From assembly GCF_002921145.1 (NCBI RefSeq), contig NZ_PQVI01000126.1, forward strand, positions 1 through 32,686: a DNA stretch of 32,686 bases. Reading direction: 5' to 3'. The position numbers were made by a program, and so were the translations under genes. Origin of the DNA: Avibacterium endocarditidis (GTDB lineage Bacteria; Pseudomonadota; Gammaproteobacteria; Enterobacterales; Pasteurellaceae). How positions within the stretch are numbered: position 1 is the first letter of the stretch; every line of letters begins with the position of its first letter. The notes beneath the pieces are model-generated. The model made no database searches. It saw only the letters and a list, made by a program, of their open reading frames with translations, and was not told the origin of the DNA. This document shows, in pieces, positions 9,975 through 20,517 of this stretch.

Positions 9975-12900
9975 CTAGCTAAACTCTAATTCCACCGCAT
10001 TTTGCCCCAGCATCTGCGAAAGTTCAGAAATAACCTCATCGCTAGGATTAATTGACCATTGCACGCCTAATTTCACCAACGCTCTGCCCTGTGGGCTTTG
10101 ATAATACACGTTAATCGGCAATGCACCACCACAATAAGGGGTGAGTATCTCTTTGAATTTTTTAATAAATTGCGCATTAATTTGCTCTTGATTTAAGCTC
10201 AATGCAAGGCTTTTAGCATAACGACTGCGAGCTTCATCAAGGGTCATTAATTCACGCACTGACATTTTTAACCCCTGAGTAAAATCGTCAAAACTCACCT
10301 GCCCCGACACAATCACTATCGTATCTTTTTGTAATTTTTCGCCAAAACGATCAAGGGCTTCACCAAATAAGGTTAAATCTAATCGACCTGAACGATCATC
10401 AAGGGTAGCAATACCAAGCCTATTTCCTTTTTTAGTAATCGCAACACGAGAGTTCACTACCAGCCCACAAGTAGTGCTGATCTGCCCTCGATAATTTGGC
10501 ACAAGATCTTTTAACCTTGTTGAGCTGTAATGGGCGATTTCTTTTAAATAAGGGCTAATCGGGTGGCTACTTAAATAAAGCCCAAGCGTTTCCCGCTCAC
10601 CATCAAGTATTTGCTTTTCAGTCCACTTTGGTGTATTGGCATAGGCTTTTTCCACTTCTTCAGGGGTTTCAGTAAGAACACCAAACATATCCGCCTGCCC
10701 GATGGCTTCATTTTTAGCATATTGATCGGAGGCTTTAAGTGCATCTTCCAGATTTTTCGCCAATGCCGCACGGTGAGGCCCGAGCTTATCAAATGCCCCT
10801 GACATTATCAGACTTTCAAAAGTGCGGCGGTTAATTTTCTTTAAATCCACTCTGGCGCAAAGATCGAATAAATCTTTAAAAATACCTCCTTGCTCACGCG
10901 CAGAAATCAAGGCTTCAATCGGGCCTTCACCTACCCCTTTAATTGCGCCAATGCCATAGACAATTTCGCCATTATCGTTCACGCTGAAATGATGTTTGCC
11001 CGTATTAATATCTGGTGGCGTAACTTTCAGCCCCATTCGCAAACATTCATCATAAAGCCCAACAATTTTTTCCGTGTTGTCCATTTCCGATGTCATTACC
11101 GCAGCCATAAACTCCGCAGGATAATGGGCTTTCAGCCAGAGCGTTTGGTAAGAAACCAAGGCATAAGCAGCGGAGTGAGATTTGTTAAACCCATAGCCAG
11201 CAAATTTTTCCACGAGGTCGAAAATTTTCATTGCCAAGTTGCCGTCCACCCCGTTTTTCACCGCGCCTTCTTCAAATACAGAACGCTGTTTTGCCATTTC
11301 TTCGGGTTTCTTTTTCCCCATTGCACGGCGTAATAAATCCGCTCCACCAAGGGTATAACCCGCCAGTACTTGGGCGATTTGCATTACTTGTTCTTGATAC
11401 AAAATAATGCCGTAGGTTGGCTCTAAAATTGGTTTCAGCCAAATGTGCTGATATTCCGCATCAGGGTAGGAAATTTCTTCTTCCCCGTGTTTACGGCGAA
11501 TAAAGTTATCCACCATTCCCGATTGCAACGGGCCTGGGCGGAACAAGGCAACCAATGCGATGATGTCCTCAAAACAGTCAGGTTTTAGGCGTTTAATCAG
11601 ATCTTTCATTCCTCGCGATTCCAACTGGAACACGGCGGTGGTTTCAGCATTGAGTAACACTTGGAAAGATTGCGGATCATCAAGGGGAATACGATTAATA
11701 TCCACTAACGGCTTGCCCTCTTTAGCAAGGCGCGTGTTAATCATATCCAATGCCCATTTGATGATGGTTAGGGTACGCAATCCCAAGAAGTCAAACTTCA
11801 CTAGCCCTGCATATTCCACATCATTTTTATCAAAATGGGTAACAGGGTGTTTGCCCTCACTATCACAATAGAGCGGTGAAAAATCGGTAATCAATCCAGG
11901 GGAAATCACCACGCCCCCTGCGTGTTTCCCTGCGTTACGGGTTACCCCTTCAAGCTTGCGCGCCATATCAATTAAGGCTTTAACTTCTTCATCGCTTTCA
12001 TAAATTTCAGGCAAGCGAGGTTCAGCCTCAAAAGCTTTGGCTAAGGTCATTCCCGGATCGGGCGGCACTAATTTGGAAATGCGATCCACAAAGCTATAAG
12101 GGTGTCCAAGCACACGCCCCACATCTCGGATTACCGCCTTAGCCGCCATCGTACCAAAGGTGATAATCTGCGACACCGCACCACGTCCGTAGGTTTCCGC
12201 AACGTGTTCAATCACGCGATCTCGCCCGTCCATACAGAAATCCACGTCAAAATCGGGCATTGATACCCGTTCTGGATTTAAGAAACGCTCGAAAAGTAAA
12301 TCAAACTCAAGGGGATCAAGATCGGTGATTTTCAACGCATAAGCCACCAGCGATCCCGCCCCAGAACCACGCCCCGGCCCAACAGGAATATCATTATCTT
12401 TCGACCACTGGATAAACTCCATTACGATTAAGAAGTAACCGGGGAAACCCATTTGGTTAATCACATCTAGCTCGACTTGCAAGCGCTCATCATATTCCTT
12501 GCGTTTTTCCGCCCGCTCTTTTTCATCGGGGAATAAAAAAGCTAAGCGCTCTTCCAAGCCCTCACGGGATTTTTGCACCAAATAATCTTCCGTGCTGAGA
12601 TCCCCGGTGGGAAATTTTGGTAAGAAATATTCGCCCAAACGAATCGTTACATTACAACGTTTGGCGATTTGCACGGTATTCGCCAGTGCGGTGGGAATAT
12701 CCGCAAATAATTCGCACATTTCCTGTTCAGTGCGGAAATACTGCTGATCGCTATATAATTTCGGACGTTTTGGATCATCTAACGTGTAGCTGTCGTGAAT
12801 CGCAACGCGGATCTCGTGCGCCTCAAAATCTTCGGAAGACAAAAAACACACATCATTGGTTGCCACAAGGGGAATATGATGTTTTTCTGCCAATTTTAAG

Positions 12901-13451
12901 GCCGCTTGAATATAGCGTTCTTCTTCAGGGCGACCAGTGCGACAAAGACTCAAATAAAAATGATCAGGAAAAAATTCTTGATAAAAACGCACCGCACTTT
13001 CTACATCCGCAGGATTATTTTTCAATAATTTTTTCCCCACATCGCCATTGCGCCCACCAGAAAGAATAATCAAGCCTTCGCGGTGTTCCACCAGCCATTG
13101 CTGATCTATATAAGGTAAATCCGTGTAACCTCGTTCATAAGCCTTGGATAATAATAAGGTGATGTTGTGATAGCCTGTGTTATTTTTCGCAAGCAAGGTG
13201 AGTTCAAAATGTTCATCACCGAGCAAATCACTTTTCACCAGCACATCAGCCCCAACAATGGGCTTCACCCCTGCTCCAAGAGCTTCGCCATAAAACCGCA
13301 CTAAACCGCAGAAGTTGGTGAAATCCGTCAATGCCATTGCCACCATTTCGTTTTCCACGCAGGCTTTGACCAACGGTTTTACTTTCGCAATACCATTAAT
13401 CATTGAAAAATCGCTATGCACACGCAAATGCACGAAACGCGGTTCTGACAT
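9975..13451 (-). CDS. dnaE: DNA polymerase III alpha subunit
   Basis: Catalytic subunit of the replicative polymerase. The 1158-residue product equals the family's usual length. The N-terminal PHP domain starts [19 protein letters not shown]. The polymerase core has [16 protein letters not shown], the catalytic [13 protein letters not shown] (two metal-binding Asp), [13 protein letters not shown] and [20 protein letters not shown]. An OB-fold segment (about residues 990-1070, [11 protein letters not shown] onward) and a C-terminal tau-binding region follow. At 3.5 kb it is the longest gene here and has no frameshift, in contrast to many neighbours. It contains an uptake sequence at 12991-12999. 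The 119 bp between it and the flavoprotein gene hold its upstream region and no gene. Confidence 0.98.
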   Translation of the reverse strand: MSEPRFVHLRVHSDFSMINGIAKVKPLVKACVENEMVAMALTDFTNFCGLVRFYGEALGAGVKPIVGADVLVKSDLLGDEHFELTLLAKNNTGYHNITLLLSKAYERGYTDLPYIDQQWLVEHREGLIILSGGRNGDVGKKLLKNNPADVESAVRFYQEFFPDHFYLSLCRTGRPEEERYIQAALKLAEKHHIPLVATNDVCFLSSEDFEAHEIRVAIHDSYTLDDPKRPKLYSDQQYFRTEQEMCELFADIPTALANTVQIAKRCNVTIRLGEYFLPKFPTGDLSTEDYLVQKSREGLEERLAFLFPDEKERAEKRKEYDERLQVELDVINQMGFPGYFLIVMEFIQWSKDNDIPVGPGRGSGAGSLVAYALKITDLDPLEFDLLFERFLNPERVSMPDFDVDFCMDGRDRVIEHVAETYGRGAVSQIITFGTMAAKAVIRDVGRVLGHPYSFVDRISKLVPPDPGMTLAKAFEAEPRLPEIYESDEEVKALIDMARKLEGVTRNAGKHAGGVVISPGLITDFSPLYCDSEGKHPVTHFDKNDVEYAGLVKFDFLGLRTLTIIKWALDMINTRLAKEGKPLVDINRIPLDDPQSFQVLLNAETTAVFQLESRGMKDLIKRLKPDCFEDIIALVALFRPGPLQSGMVDNFIRRKHGEEEISYPDAEYQHIWLKPILEPTYGIILYQEQVMQIAQVLAGYTLGGADLLRRAMGKKKPEEMAKQRSVFEEGAVKNGVDGNLAMKIFDLVEKFAGYGFNKSHSAAYALVSYQTLWLKAHYPAEFMAAVMTSEMDNTEKIVGLYDECLRMGLKVTPPDINTGKHHFSVNDNGEIVYGIGAIKGVGEGPIEALISAREQGGIFKDLFDLCARVDLKKINRRTFESLIMSGAFDKLGPHRAALAKNLEDALKASDQYAKNEAIGQADMFGVLTETPEEVEKAYANTPKWTEKQILDGERETLGLYLSSHPISPYLKEIAHYSSTRLKDLVPNYRGQISTTCGLVVNSRVAITKKGNRLGIATLDDRSGRLDLTLFGEALDRFGEKLQKDTIVIVSGQVSFDDFTQGLKMSVRELMTLDEARSRYAKSLALSLNQEQINAQFIKKFKEILTPYCGGALPINVYYQSPQGRALVKLGVQWSINPSDEVISELSQMLGQNAVELEFS

Positions 13452-13570
13452 AAAAAATCCTTGTTATTTTGCTATTGATGAGATGAAAAAGGGAAATTAG
13501 CCTGCCATTTTAACGAGATTTTAGCGCGGAGCAAATTTCTTTTTGCGGGCAATAAAAGTGCGAAATTAGC

Positions 13571-14771
13571 CTATAAACTGGCAATATGGCTTGCGCAGGC
13601 ATAAGCGGAACTCCACGCCCATTGGAAGTTATAACCACCGAGCCAGCCTGCTACATCTAGCACTTCGCCAATAAAATACAGCCCTTTGACTTTGCTACTT
13701 TCCATTGTTTTTGACGAAATTTCGTGCGTATCCACACCGCCCATTGTGACTTCTGCGGTTCGATAACCCTCCGTGCCATTAGGGAAAATTTTCCAATGAT
13801 GAATGAAATTTTCTAAATTTTCCAACCGCACTTTGCTTAAATTCGCTAAGGTTTCTGTTGGGATCATCTCACGCTGTTGCCAAAGCTCCACTAATTTCGT
13901 TGGCAAAACGCGTGATAATGCGGTTTTTAACTGCAATTTCGGCGAAGTTTGGCGTAATTCTTGCAAATAATTGCCAATGGATTGATTTGGTAATAAATCC
14001 ACTTCCACCCATTCATTCGGCTGCCAATAGTTAGAAATTTGTAAGATCGCTGGCCCAGAAATACCTCGGTGGGTAAACAATAACTGATTGAAGAAAGACT
14101 GCCCATTTTCAGCACACACACACACAGGCAAAGAAACACCAGCAAAGTGCGGTGTAAAATTGCTCTGTTTCTCGCCAACGGAATGGCACAAGGGACGCAC
14201 GCGGTGGGATCACGGCCAAGCCAAACTGTTCAGCAATTTGATAGCCCAAAGGGGAAGCACCTAAAGCGGGCATTGAAAGCCCACCCGTTGCCACCACAAG
14301 CTGATGACAATGCCAAGTTTGTCCGTTCGCTTGCACGGCAAAGCCACCGTTTTCCAAGGCGGAAACTTGTTCTATGTGCTGGCGTAACTGAATATTAACC
14401 TGATGTTTCTCACATTCCGCGAGCAATAAATCCACAATCTGTTGCGCACTTTCATCACAAAACAATTGCCCGAGTTCTTTTTCGTGATAGGCAATGCCAT
14501 ATTCCGCCACTAAGGCGATAAAATCCCACTGGGTAAAACGCGCTAAAGCAGATTTCACAAAATGAGGATTGTGCGAAAGATAATGCTGTGGCGTAACCTC
14601 TAAATTAGTGAAATTACAAAATCCACCGCCCGACATCAAAATCTTCCGCCCTGCTTTTTTACCGCTATCTAAAACCGTTACCTGTTTACCTTGCTTGCCA
14701 AGCTGACTTGCACAAAACAGCCCTGCTGCCCCTGCACCAATAATCAGCGTATCAGAAAAATAAGGTGTCAT
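13571..14771 (-). CDS. NAD(P)/FAD-dependent oxidoreductase of the YhiN/HI0933 family, frameshifted
   Basis: Flavoprotein of unknown substrate. An N-terminal Rossmann FAD-binding motif, IIGAGAAGLFCASQLG (about residues 10-25), is followed by GRKILMSGGGFCNFTN and LVVATGGLSMPALG. After the break come LLFTHRGISGPAILQISNYW, TMGGVDT and GLYFIGEVLDVAGWLGGYNFQWAW, the family's C-terminal signature. The frame shifts at 14144-14146, at the edge of an uptake sequence (14145-14153): one extra base splits it, and without it ETEQFYTAL runs into AGVSLPV, giving 399 residues, normal for the family. Its ATG overlaps the nrfG stop, so it is likely cotranscribed with nrfEFG; a role in haem-protein maturation is unproven. 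Confidence 0.88.
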
Positions 14772-15650
14772 TGCGCGGCTCCTTTTTTGGCGTTTTGTAG
14801 CATCTCTGCCATTTGCATACTTTGAATAATAGTGCGCCGATCGATCCCAGATTTATCCGAATCTAGCACCTTTTGCCAAAGGGCAATGGCTTTGGGATAA
14901 TCCGTTTGCACAAAGGCCTCCCCAGCTAACAGCGATAAACTCGATGCTTCTTTCGGATCTTGCGAGAGCGCTTGAGCAAGCATAGCTTGCACCTGTGGGG
15001 TGATTTTTTGCCCTGCTTTTTGATACAACGCATTTGCCGCCAAGCCTAAAATTGCGGGTTTTCCGCCTGTTAGGCGATCGGCATAAGAATAAGCGACCAA
15101 GGCATCATCAAACTCATTATTTTGCATATAAGCCTGCCCTAACTCGATCCAAGCCTCACTGTTGTTGGGATTTTGACGTAAACGTTGCTCAATTTTTTCC
15201 GCATAAGTTTCATTTTTTTGTCCCCCACTTTGCCCATTAAATGATTCAACGAAGGGATCGGTAGACTGCGTTGTAAGCAATTGCTTCGTTTGAAGTTGCT
15301 GCTGATATTGCTGTTCAGCAGAAAAGCGATCAAGGGAAAAATAATATCCCATAGGCAACGCAATCAATAATAGGTTCAATACCACAAAATAAGGGCGGCT
15401 TTTCAATGTTGAAGCCATCACAAAGTGGTGCGGTTGTTGTTTTTCAAGCTGTTTTTTTTCATCATCAAGTAAACGTTGGGCAAATTCCTGCGCCAATTCT
15501 GGATCAAGCTGACCTTTCGTTTGTTGCTGATAAAGGGCGATATTTTGCTGTTGGCGATAATTTTTCTGCCAATTGATTCCGCGCCCAAAAGGCAGCCAAA
15601 GCCCAAGGCTAATCAAGAGTAAAAGGGTTACGCCGATGAAAAAAAGTCAT
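14768..15650 (-). CDS. nrfG: NrfG/CcmI-type TPR protein of the haem lyase (frameshifted near the start)
   Basis: Holds apocytochrome for haem ligation; in NrfEFG lyases it directs attachment to the CXXCK site of NrfA. A first membrane helix is followed by a cytoplasmic stretch, a second helix (VVLNLLLIALPMGYYF) and a periplasmic TPR domain (NPNNSEAWIELGQAYMQNN, ALSQDPKEASSLSLLAGEAF). The raw frame begins only at a TTG at 15616. Upstream, removing one base from the A7 run at 15639-15645 opens the frame to an ATG at 15650 reading MTFFIGVTLLLLISLG, a typical CcmI/NrfG N-terminus that overlaps the nrfF stop as ATGA. The corrected length is 293 residues. CcmI of a general ccm system is the alternative; the nrf context favours NrfG. 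Confidence 0.82.
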
Positions 15651-16117
15651 TCTGATTTATCCGTTTTGGCTAATAAACTGTTTAATGCTTGTTGCTGCTC
15701 TGCGCTGAGCGCTGAATTTTGCGGCTTTTGCTTCATGCGCAACATTCGCCACATTGCTAGCGCCCCAAGCAATAGCAAGAAGAAAGGCAAGCCCCACAAT
15801 AACAGAGTGGTGGATTTCACTGGCGGATTATAACGCACAAAATCACCGAAGCGGCTCGTCATCACGTCAATAATTTGCTCATTGCTGCTGCCGGCTTCCA
15901 CCATTTTATATACTTCAATACGCAGATCATAAGCAATGGGCGAATTGGATTCCACCAAGTTTTGATTTTGGCATTGTGGGCAACGCAGGGATTTTGCCAA
16001 GGCTACAGCTCGGGTACGCTCGGCAGGGTTGCTAAATTCAAAGGTATCCACCATTTCTGCCTGAGCCAGTTGGCTGATTGCGAAAAATGTTATGACGACT
16101 AACCACCACTTTTTCAT
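15647..16117 (-). CDS. nrfF: NrfF/CcmH-type thiol-redox protein of the haem lyase
   Basis: Periplasmic, membrane-anchored thioredoxin-like reductant that presents reduced apocytochrome cysteines to the haem lyase. The 156-residue product has a signal peptide (MKKWWLVVITFFAISQLAQA), the family motif SLRCPQCQNQNLVESNSP with its LRCxxC pair (about residues 44-48), RFGDFVRYNPPV, and one transmembrane helix near 105-122, followed by a short cytoplasmic tail. It lies between dsbE/nrfX and nrfG and overlaps the latter's corrected start. CcmH is the alternative name; the dedicated nrf cluster favours NrfF. Unlike its neighbours it has no frameshift. Confidence 0.88.
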   Translation of the reverse strand: MKKWWLVVITFFAISQLAQAEMVDTFEFSNPAERTRAVALAKSLRCPQCQNQNLVESNSPIAYDLRIEVYKMVEAGSSNEQIIDVMTSRFGDFVRYNPPVKSTTLLLWGLPFFLLLLGALAMWRMLRMKQKPQNSALSAEQQQALNSLLAKTDKSE

Positions 16118-16147
16118 TCTTTTCCTTCCTGTTTAGCCGTTTCTTGC

Positions 16148-16711
16148 TTAGCTGTTTCTTGCAGCGCTAAGTGCGGTGTTATTTTTTGCTAATTTTTGCC
16201 ATAAGGGCAGAAATTCTTGTTGCCAAATTTGCTGATCCAACGGTCCTGAATAGCGATAACGAATAATGCCGTTGGCATCAACCAAATAGGTTTCTGGCGC
16301 GCCGTCCACACCCAATTTCATCGCGAATAAGCCTTTGCTATCATCAATCACCTGATGAAAAGGATTGCCCATTTCCTGCAACATTAGCAAGGCATTTTGC
16401 CGTTTATCTCGATAATTTAGCCCCACAATCGGCACACCCTGTTGTTGCAAGCGCATCAAAAAGGCGTGTTCTTGCTTGCAATAGGCACACCAGCTGCCCC
16501 ATACATTAATGAGATAAATTTCTTTTGGCAAAGATGCGTTGCTTACATTGATTTCAGGCTCAAGCAGATCACTTTGATAAAATTCAGGCACGGGCTTACC
16601 AATTAACGCGGAGGCAATTTTTTTCGGATCATTATGCAGCCCTAGCAACAAAAGACCACAGACTGCAATGATCAAGAATAAGGGTAAAAACACAATGATT
16701 TTTCTATTCAT
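16148..16711 (-). CDS. dsbE: DsbE/CcmG-type thiol:disulfide interchange protein (NrfX)
   Basis: Membrane-anchored periplasmic thioredoxin that reduces the haem-binding cysteines of apocytochromes. The 187-residue product begins [19 protein letters not shown] (uncleaved anchor). It has the [12 protein letters not shown] entry to the thioredoxin fold, the active site [14 protein letters not shown] (CAYC, about residues 80-83) and the cis-Pro-type segment [15 protein letters not shown]. The ATG at 16711 is preferred over an in-frame ATG 27 nt upstream because MNRK-plus-anchor is the family start. It overlaps the end of nrfE by 8 bp. The C-terminal tail contains an uptake sequence (16169-16177). 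Confidence 0.9.
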   Translation of the reverse strand: MNRKIIVFLPLFLIIAVCGLLLLGLHNDPKKIASALIGKPVPEFYQSDLLEPEINVSNASLPKEIYLINVWGSWCAYCKQEHAFLMRLQQQGVPIVGLNYRDKRQNALLMLQEMGNPFHQVIDDSKGLFAMKLGVDGAPETYLVDANGIIRYRYSGPLDQQIWQQEFLPLWQKLAKNNTALSAARNS

Positions 16712-18630
16712 CTTTCGCTCTCCTTGTGCGTAAGGCAAAGGCGCTCAATAATGCACCAAACGCCATTAAGGTTGCACCAATCCACAGCCAACGAACAAAA
16801 GGCTTGTAATGCAGACGGAACGAAAATTCGCCCGCGCCAAGTTTATCACCCATCACAATATAAATATCGCCAAGCAAGTTCCAATATAGCCCCATTCCGA
16901 CATATTCATCGTGCGCACTTCGTAATAACGGCGTTCAGGACAAAGTGCGGTGATTTTTTCGCCGTTTTTTGTTATCTCAAATTGCGCCACTTCACTGGTG
17001 TAATTCGGCCCGAGTTCATTACGAAAACCAAGGTAGTGAAACGCATAGCCGTTGAGCATTTGGCTTTGGTTAGGCGATAAGCGCACGCCAATTTCACTGG
17101 CAAAATAGCTCGACATTGTCGCGCCAATCACCGTGAGTGCTAGCCCACAATGGGCAATCACCATTGCCCAACGCTTTAAGGAAAGGGATCGCCACGCGCC
17201 CCAAAGGGTAACGCCAAGCAACCAAAACGCCAAGCTAATTAACGCAAAGGGCAAGGCCTGAAAATGTAAGGTTTCATCATTTTGAATGGTGAATGCGATC
17301 ATTGCATAAGCAAGCCCACAGGCAGGAATTAGCAATAAGACATTGCGGCGCAACAAAGTGCGGTGGATTTTTTTTTTTTCCAAAATGCACTGACGACAAA
17401 AATCATCGCCAGCAATGCCAGCACAATAAGGGGCAAGAAAATGGTGTTAAAGTAAGGTGCGCCGACAGAAATCGAACCCCAGCCCATTGTGCTAAATAGC
17501 ATTGGATAAAATGTGCCTAAAAATACGCTTGCCGTGGCGACCGCCACCAAAATATTGGCAATGAGCATTAGGCTTTCTTTAGAAAAAAGGAAAAATGCAC
17601 CGCACTATTTTCATTTGAGCGTACATTCACTTTCAACGCAAATAAGGTGAGCGAGAAGTGGTGAGCAAGAAAAGAGCATTAACAACGCCATTCCTCGCTC
17701 GCCGTCCATAGCAAAAGCGTGTACAGAAGTCAGCACGCCCGAACGCACAATAAACGTACCTAATAAACTGAATGCAAAGGCAAACAGAGAAAATAAAATC
17801 GTCCAATAATGAAAAACGCCACGTTGTTCGCTCACGGATAAACTATGTAATAGCCCCAGCCCAAGTAACCACGGCATTAATGAGGCGTTTTCAACTGGGT
17901 CCCAGAACCACCAGCCACCCCAACCAAGCTCGTAATATGCCCACCACGCGCCGAGCATTATGCCTAAGGTTAAAAAGAACCAAGAAACCAGCACCCAAGG
18001 GCGTGTCCAGCGAGCCAGCGCGGCATCAAAATGTCCGCTTAACAAAGTAGCAAGGGTGAGAGCAAAATTCACCGCAAAGCCTACATAGCCAAAATAAAGC
18101 AACGGAGGGTGAAAAATTAATCCTACATCTTGCAGCATCGGGTTAAGATCACGCCCTTCTAAAGGGCTAGGAAATAAACGCTCAAAAGGATTGGAGAAAA
18201 ATACGATAAACAGCGCAAAGCCAAAACACAGCAAGCCTAAAATAGACAGGGTTCGGCTAGCAATAATAGGGTCGATTTTACGGCTAAAAAAGGCAAAGGC
18301 CATTGTCCATAATCCCAACGAAAATAGCCAAAACAGCATTGAGCCTTCGTGTCCGCCCCAAGTAGCGGCAATTTTGAAAAATTGCGGTAAGGCAGAATTG
18401 GAATGCGCTGCCACATATTGCACAGAAAAATCATCAGTCGCAAAGCAATAAGCCAGCCCAAGCAAGGAAAGGGTGGTAAAAATCCCAAACAGATAACTCA
18501 AATTCCACGCCGAGGTAATCAGGTGCGGATTGCCTTGTTTAATCCCAATATGCGGCACAATTGCCAACAGCAATGCGGAAACAAGAGCAAAAAGTAAAGC
18601 AAGAAAAGCAAGTTCTGGGATCATTGTCAT
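16704..18630 (-). CDS. nrfE: NrfE/CcmF-type cytochrome c haem lyase subunit, broken by four indels
   Basis: Polytopic inner-membrane core of the haem lyase, which attaches haem to the CXXCK motif of NrfA. The first 320 residues show many membrane helices and the WWD haem-binding domain [20 protein letters not shown], with flanking [11 protein letters not shown]. The frame is then lost four times: in the A4 at 17670-17673, the A6 at 17583-17588, the T12 at 17368-17379 and near 16895. Reading through them gives [72 protein letters not shown] and a stop at 16704, 642 residues in all, the normal CcmF/NrfE length. CcmF is the alternative; the nrf context and the CXXCK site in NrfA favour NrfE. Confidence 0.85.
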
Positions 18631-18731
18631 ATTCGTTGGTTAATTTATTGTGTATTTTAGAGAAAATGCGTAGCAATGTCATTGTGTTATGCAGAAAAAT
18701 CATCAAGCTCATTCTCAATTCAATCAGTGAT

Positions 18732-18750
18732 AAAAATGCGTAAAAACGCA
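18732..18750 (-). other. Terminator-like hairpin upstream of nrfE
   Basis: On the minus strand TGCGT-TTTT-ACGCA is followed by TTTTTA. The stem is only 5 bp, so termination would be weak. A near-match uptake sequence (AAGAGCGGT on the minus strand) lies beside it. It sits about 100 nt before the nrfE start, in a 250-bp gap that otherwise holds nothing recognisable. Confidence 0.4.
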
Positions 18751-18826
18751 CCGCTCTTTATTTTCAGCAAATGACTTTTCTCGTCAGTTTTCCCTTTGCC
18801 ATTAGGGGATTTACGGCAAAAAACCA

Positions 18827-18856
18827 TTAAAACAAAGGCGAACACCTTGGTTCGCC
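18827..18856 (-). terminator. Rho-independent terminator after nrfD
   Basis: A perfect 7-bp stem GGCGAAC/GTTCGCC with a 6-nt loop (18837-18856), read on the minus strand, is followed by TTTGTTTTAATGG. It lies 24 bp past the nrfD stop. It suggests nrfABCD ends here and that nrfE-G needs its own promoter or read-through. Confidence 0.75.
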
Positions 18857-18880
18857 CTGATCATCATTGATGGATTTTTG

Positions 18881-19843
18881 TTAGGCTAAAGTCATTTGCC
18901 CTGCGTATAAAATAAAGTAACGCAAGCAAAGTACGCCGATTAAGCCCAATCCTGCCACAATCAGCATAAAGCCTTTTTGGTGTTTGAGTTTCTCACCGGC
19001 AATAGCGTTGAGTAAGAGGGGTAACACAATCCCAATGCCTACCACGCCGATCCAGAAGACATTCGCCCAGAAGCCACCAGAAAGTGCGGTGTGAAATGCC
19101 ACGGTTTTTTGTCCGCCACCAAGGTATAAACCAAAGAAGAAAGCGAACAATAAGAAGGCTTCAATCAATACCACTGGCTGTTCAAATTTATGCAAGAACG
19201 CCAAGCCTTTGGAATGAGTGCTTTCTTTGGTGCATAAAATGGTGAAGAAAATCAATGCCGCAATGCCCGATGACGTACCTGATGCCAAGAATAACACTGG
19301 TAAGACAGGGTTATTTAGCATTGGATAGCTCACTAATGCAGAAAGTAAGAACCCTGTATATGCCCCTAACGCCACGCTGAGCAATAAAGTAATGATCTCA
19401 ATAGCATTGGTAAACTTAGCAGCAATATCAATGATTTTCTCTGCAAAATTTGCAAGTTTCGGCACAAAACGCTTCACAAGGCTCAACACCAGTGATTTGA
19501 AGATAATCGCCAACCATAATACCAAGAACAACATATACACTTGGAACAACATCACCCCTGCGGACATAATGGAGGTGTGATGATAATTAAACATCAAATA
19601 CCAGAATGTCCAAGGTTTGGTTAAGTGGAAAATCAATAGCAATAAGCCAATGGTAATGCTAATCGGTGCGAGCAAGGCATTAACCTTTAAGATATTGTTT
19701 TCTTCCGGGCGTTCCCCTGCCAATCCTGCACGTTTTAACAATACCGCAAGCATTGTCGCCCCTGCGGAAATCCCTAATAAAAAGAGATAAATCGCAATCG
19801 GCCCGTCCCATACTAAAGATGGGAAATGAAATGGACTGTTCAT
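18881..19843 (-). CDS. nrfD: NrfD, membrane quinol-oxidising subunit of nitrite reduction
   Basis: Integral membrane protein of the NrfD/PsrC family that takes electrons from menaquinol and passes them to NrfC. The 320-residue product has about 8-9 hydrophobic segments, starting with PSLVWDGPIAIYLFLLGISAG, then PWTFWYLMFNYHHTSIMSAG, VLPVLFLASGTSSGIAAL and a C-terminal pair. Length is typical. Its ATG overlaps the nrfC TGA as ATGA, so the two are translationally coupled. An uptake sequence lies inside at 19082-19090. A terminator follows the stop. No frameshift. Confidence 0.95.
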   Translation of the reverse strand: MNSPFHFPSLVWDGPIAIYLFLLGISAGATMLAVLLKRAGLAGERPEENNILKVNALLAPISITIGLLLLIFHLTKPWTFWYLMFNYHHTSIMSAGVMLFQVYMLFLVLWLAIIFKSLVLSLVKRFVPKLANFAEKIIDIAAKFTNAIEIITLLLSVALGAYTGFLLSALVSYPMLNNPVLPVLFLASGTSSGIAALIFFTILCTKESTHSKGLAFLHKFEQPVVLIEAFLLFAFFFGLYLGGGQKTVAFHTALSGGFWANVFWIGVVGIGIVLPLLLNAIAGEKLKHQKGFMLIVAGLGLIGVLCLRYFILYAGQMTLA

Positions 19844-20517
19844 CGTCTGATCTCCCCTGCTCTAGCTGGAACGTGGTAAAGATTTGGATCTGTACCTAAT
19901 TCAACTTTTGTACGATAGGTTTGTTTTTCTTTCAGTTTCAAAGAAATTTCACTTTGCGGATCGTTGGTATCCCCAAAGGTTAGGGCTTTGGTTGGGCAAG
20001 CCTCTACACAAGCTGGCTGTTTACCTTTTGCCAAATTCGTATCGCGACAGAAGTTACATTTATCGGCAGATTTATACACTGGGTGGATAAAGCGCACGCG
20101 ATATGGGCATACGGCAATACAGTATTGGCAGCCTACGCACAAATCTTTATGCACATCAACAATACCAGTGGAGGCATCAATATATGAAGCCCCTGTTGGA
20201 CACACAGCAACACAAGGTGCATTGGTACAATGCTGGCACGAATGACGGAAAAACTCATATTTCACGTCAGGAAATTCGCCATAAGGTTCGCTACGAATAA
20301 TTTCTAAACGTGAAACGCCTTCTGGCACTTGGTTGGTTTCACGGCACGCGTCCATACAAGCGGTACAACCAATACAAGCGGTTTCATCGTGCAACATTGC
20401 ATAACGAATTGGCTTTTCTTCTGCCTTATCTTGTGCTACTGACTTAATTGTTGTTCCTGTCATTAGGATCAAAGCACCCATTCCAGAAACAAAATTACGG
20501 CGTGAGCAAGTTGTCAT
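19840..20517 (-). CDS. nrfC: NrfC, periplasmic ferredoxin-type 4x[4Fe-4S] protein
   Basis: Passes electrons from NrfD to the pentahaem NrfB. The 225-residue product starts with a twin-arginine signal, MTTCSRRNFVSGMGALILM, so it is probably exported folded with its clusters. Four cysteine clusters are visible: CIGCTACMDACRETNQVP, CQHCTNAPCVAVCP, CVGCQYCIAVCPYRVRF and CNFC with ACVEACPTKAL. Length matches the family. The ATG overlaps the corrected nrfB TGA, and the stop overlaps the nrfD ATG: a tightly coupled gene trio. No frameshift. Confidence 0.96.
   Translation of the reverse strand: MTTCSRRNFVSGMGALILMTGTTIKSVAQDKAEEKPIRYAMLHDETACIGCTACMDACRETNQVPEGVSRLEIIRSEPYGEFPDVKYEFFRHSCQHCTNAPCVAVCPTGASYIDASTGIVDVHKDLCVGCQYCIAVCPYRVRFIHPVYKSADKCNFCRDTNLAKGKQPACVEACPTKALTFGDTNDPQSEISLKLKEKQTYRTKVELGTDPNLYHVPARAGEIRR

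Noticed and set aside
10890-11333. 147-codon plus-strand open frame opposite dnaE
   Set aside because: Another antisense shadow of dnaE, with no start context or family motif.
12617-13069. 150-codon plus-strand open frame opposite dnaE
   Set aside because: It lies wholly within dnaE on the opposite strand, shows no recognisable domain, and is expected as a shadow of a long coding gene.
14104-14130. CA/TG dinucleotide run as a phase-variation tract
   Set aside because: The CA run at 14112-14125 is only about seven repeats; the frame break is better placed at the T-run beside the uptake core, and this family is not known to phase-vary.
17368-17379. T12 run in nrfE as a phase-variable switch
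   Set aside because: Pasteurellaceae do use homopolymer switches, but nrfE has three other breaks in short runs, so the run is better read as one of many length errors. Read-level heterogeneity would reopen this.
16704-18630. Four separate small membrane protein genes
   Set aside because: The pieces are consecutive parts of one CcmF/NrfE protein and have no independent start signals.
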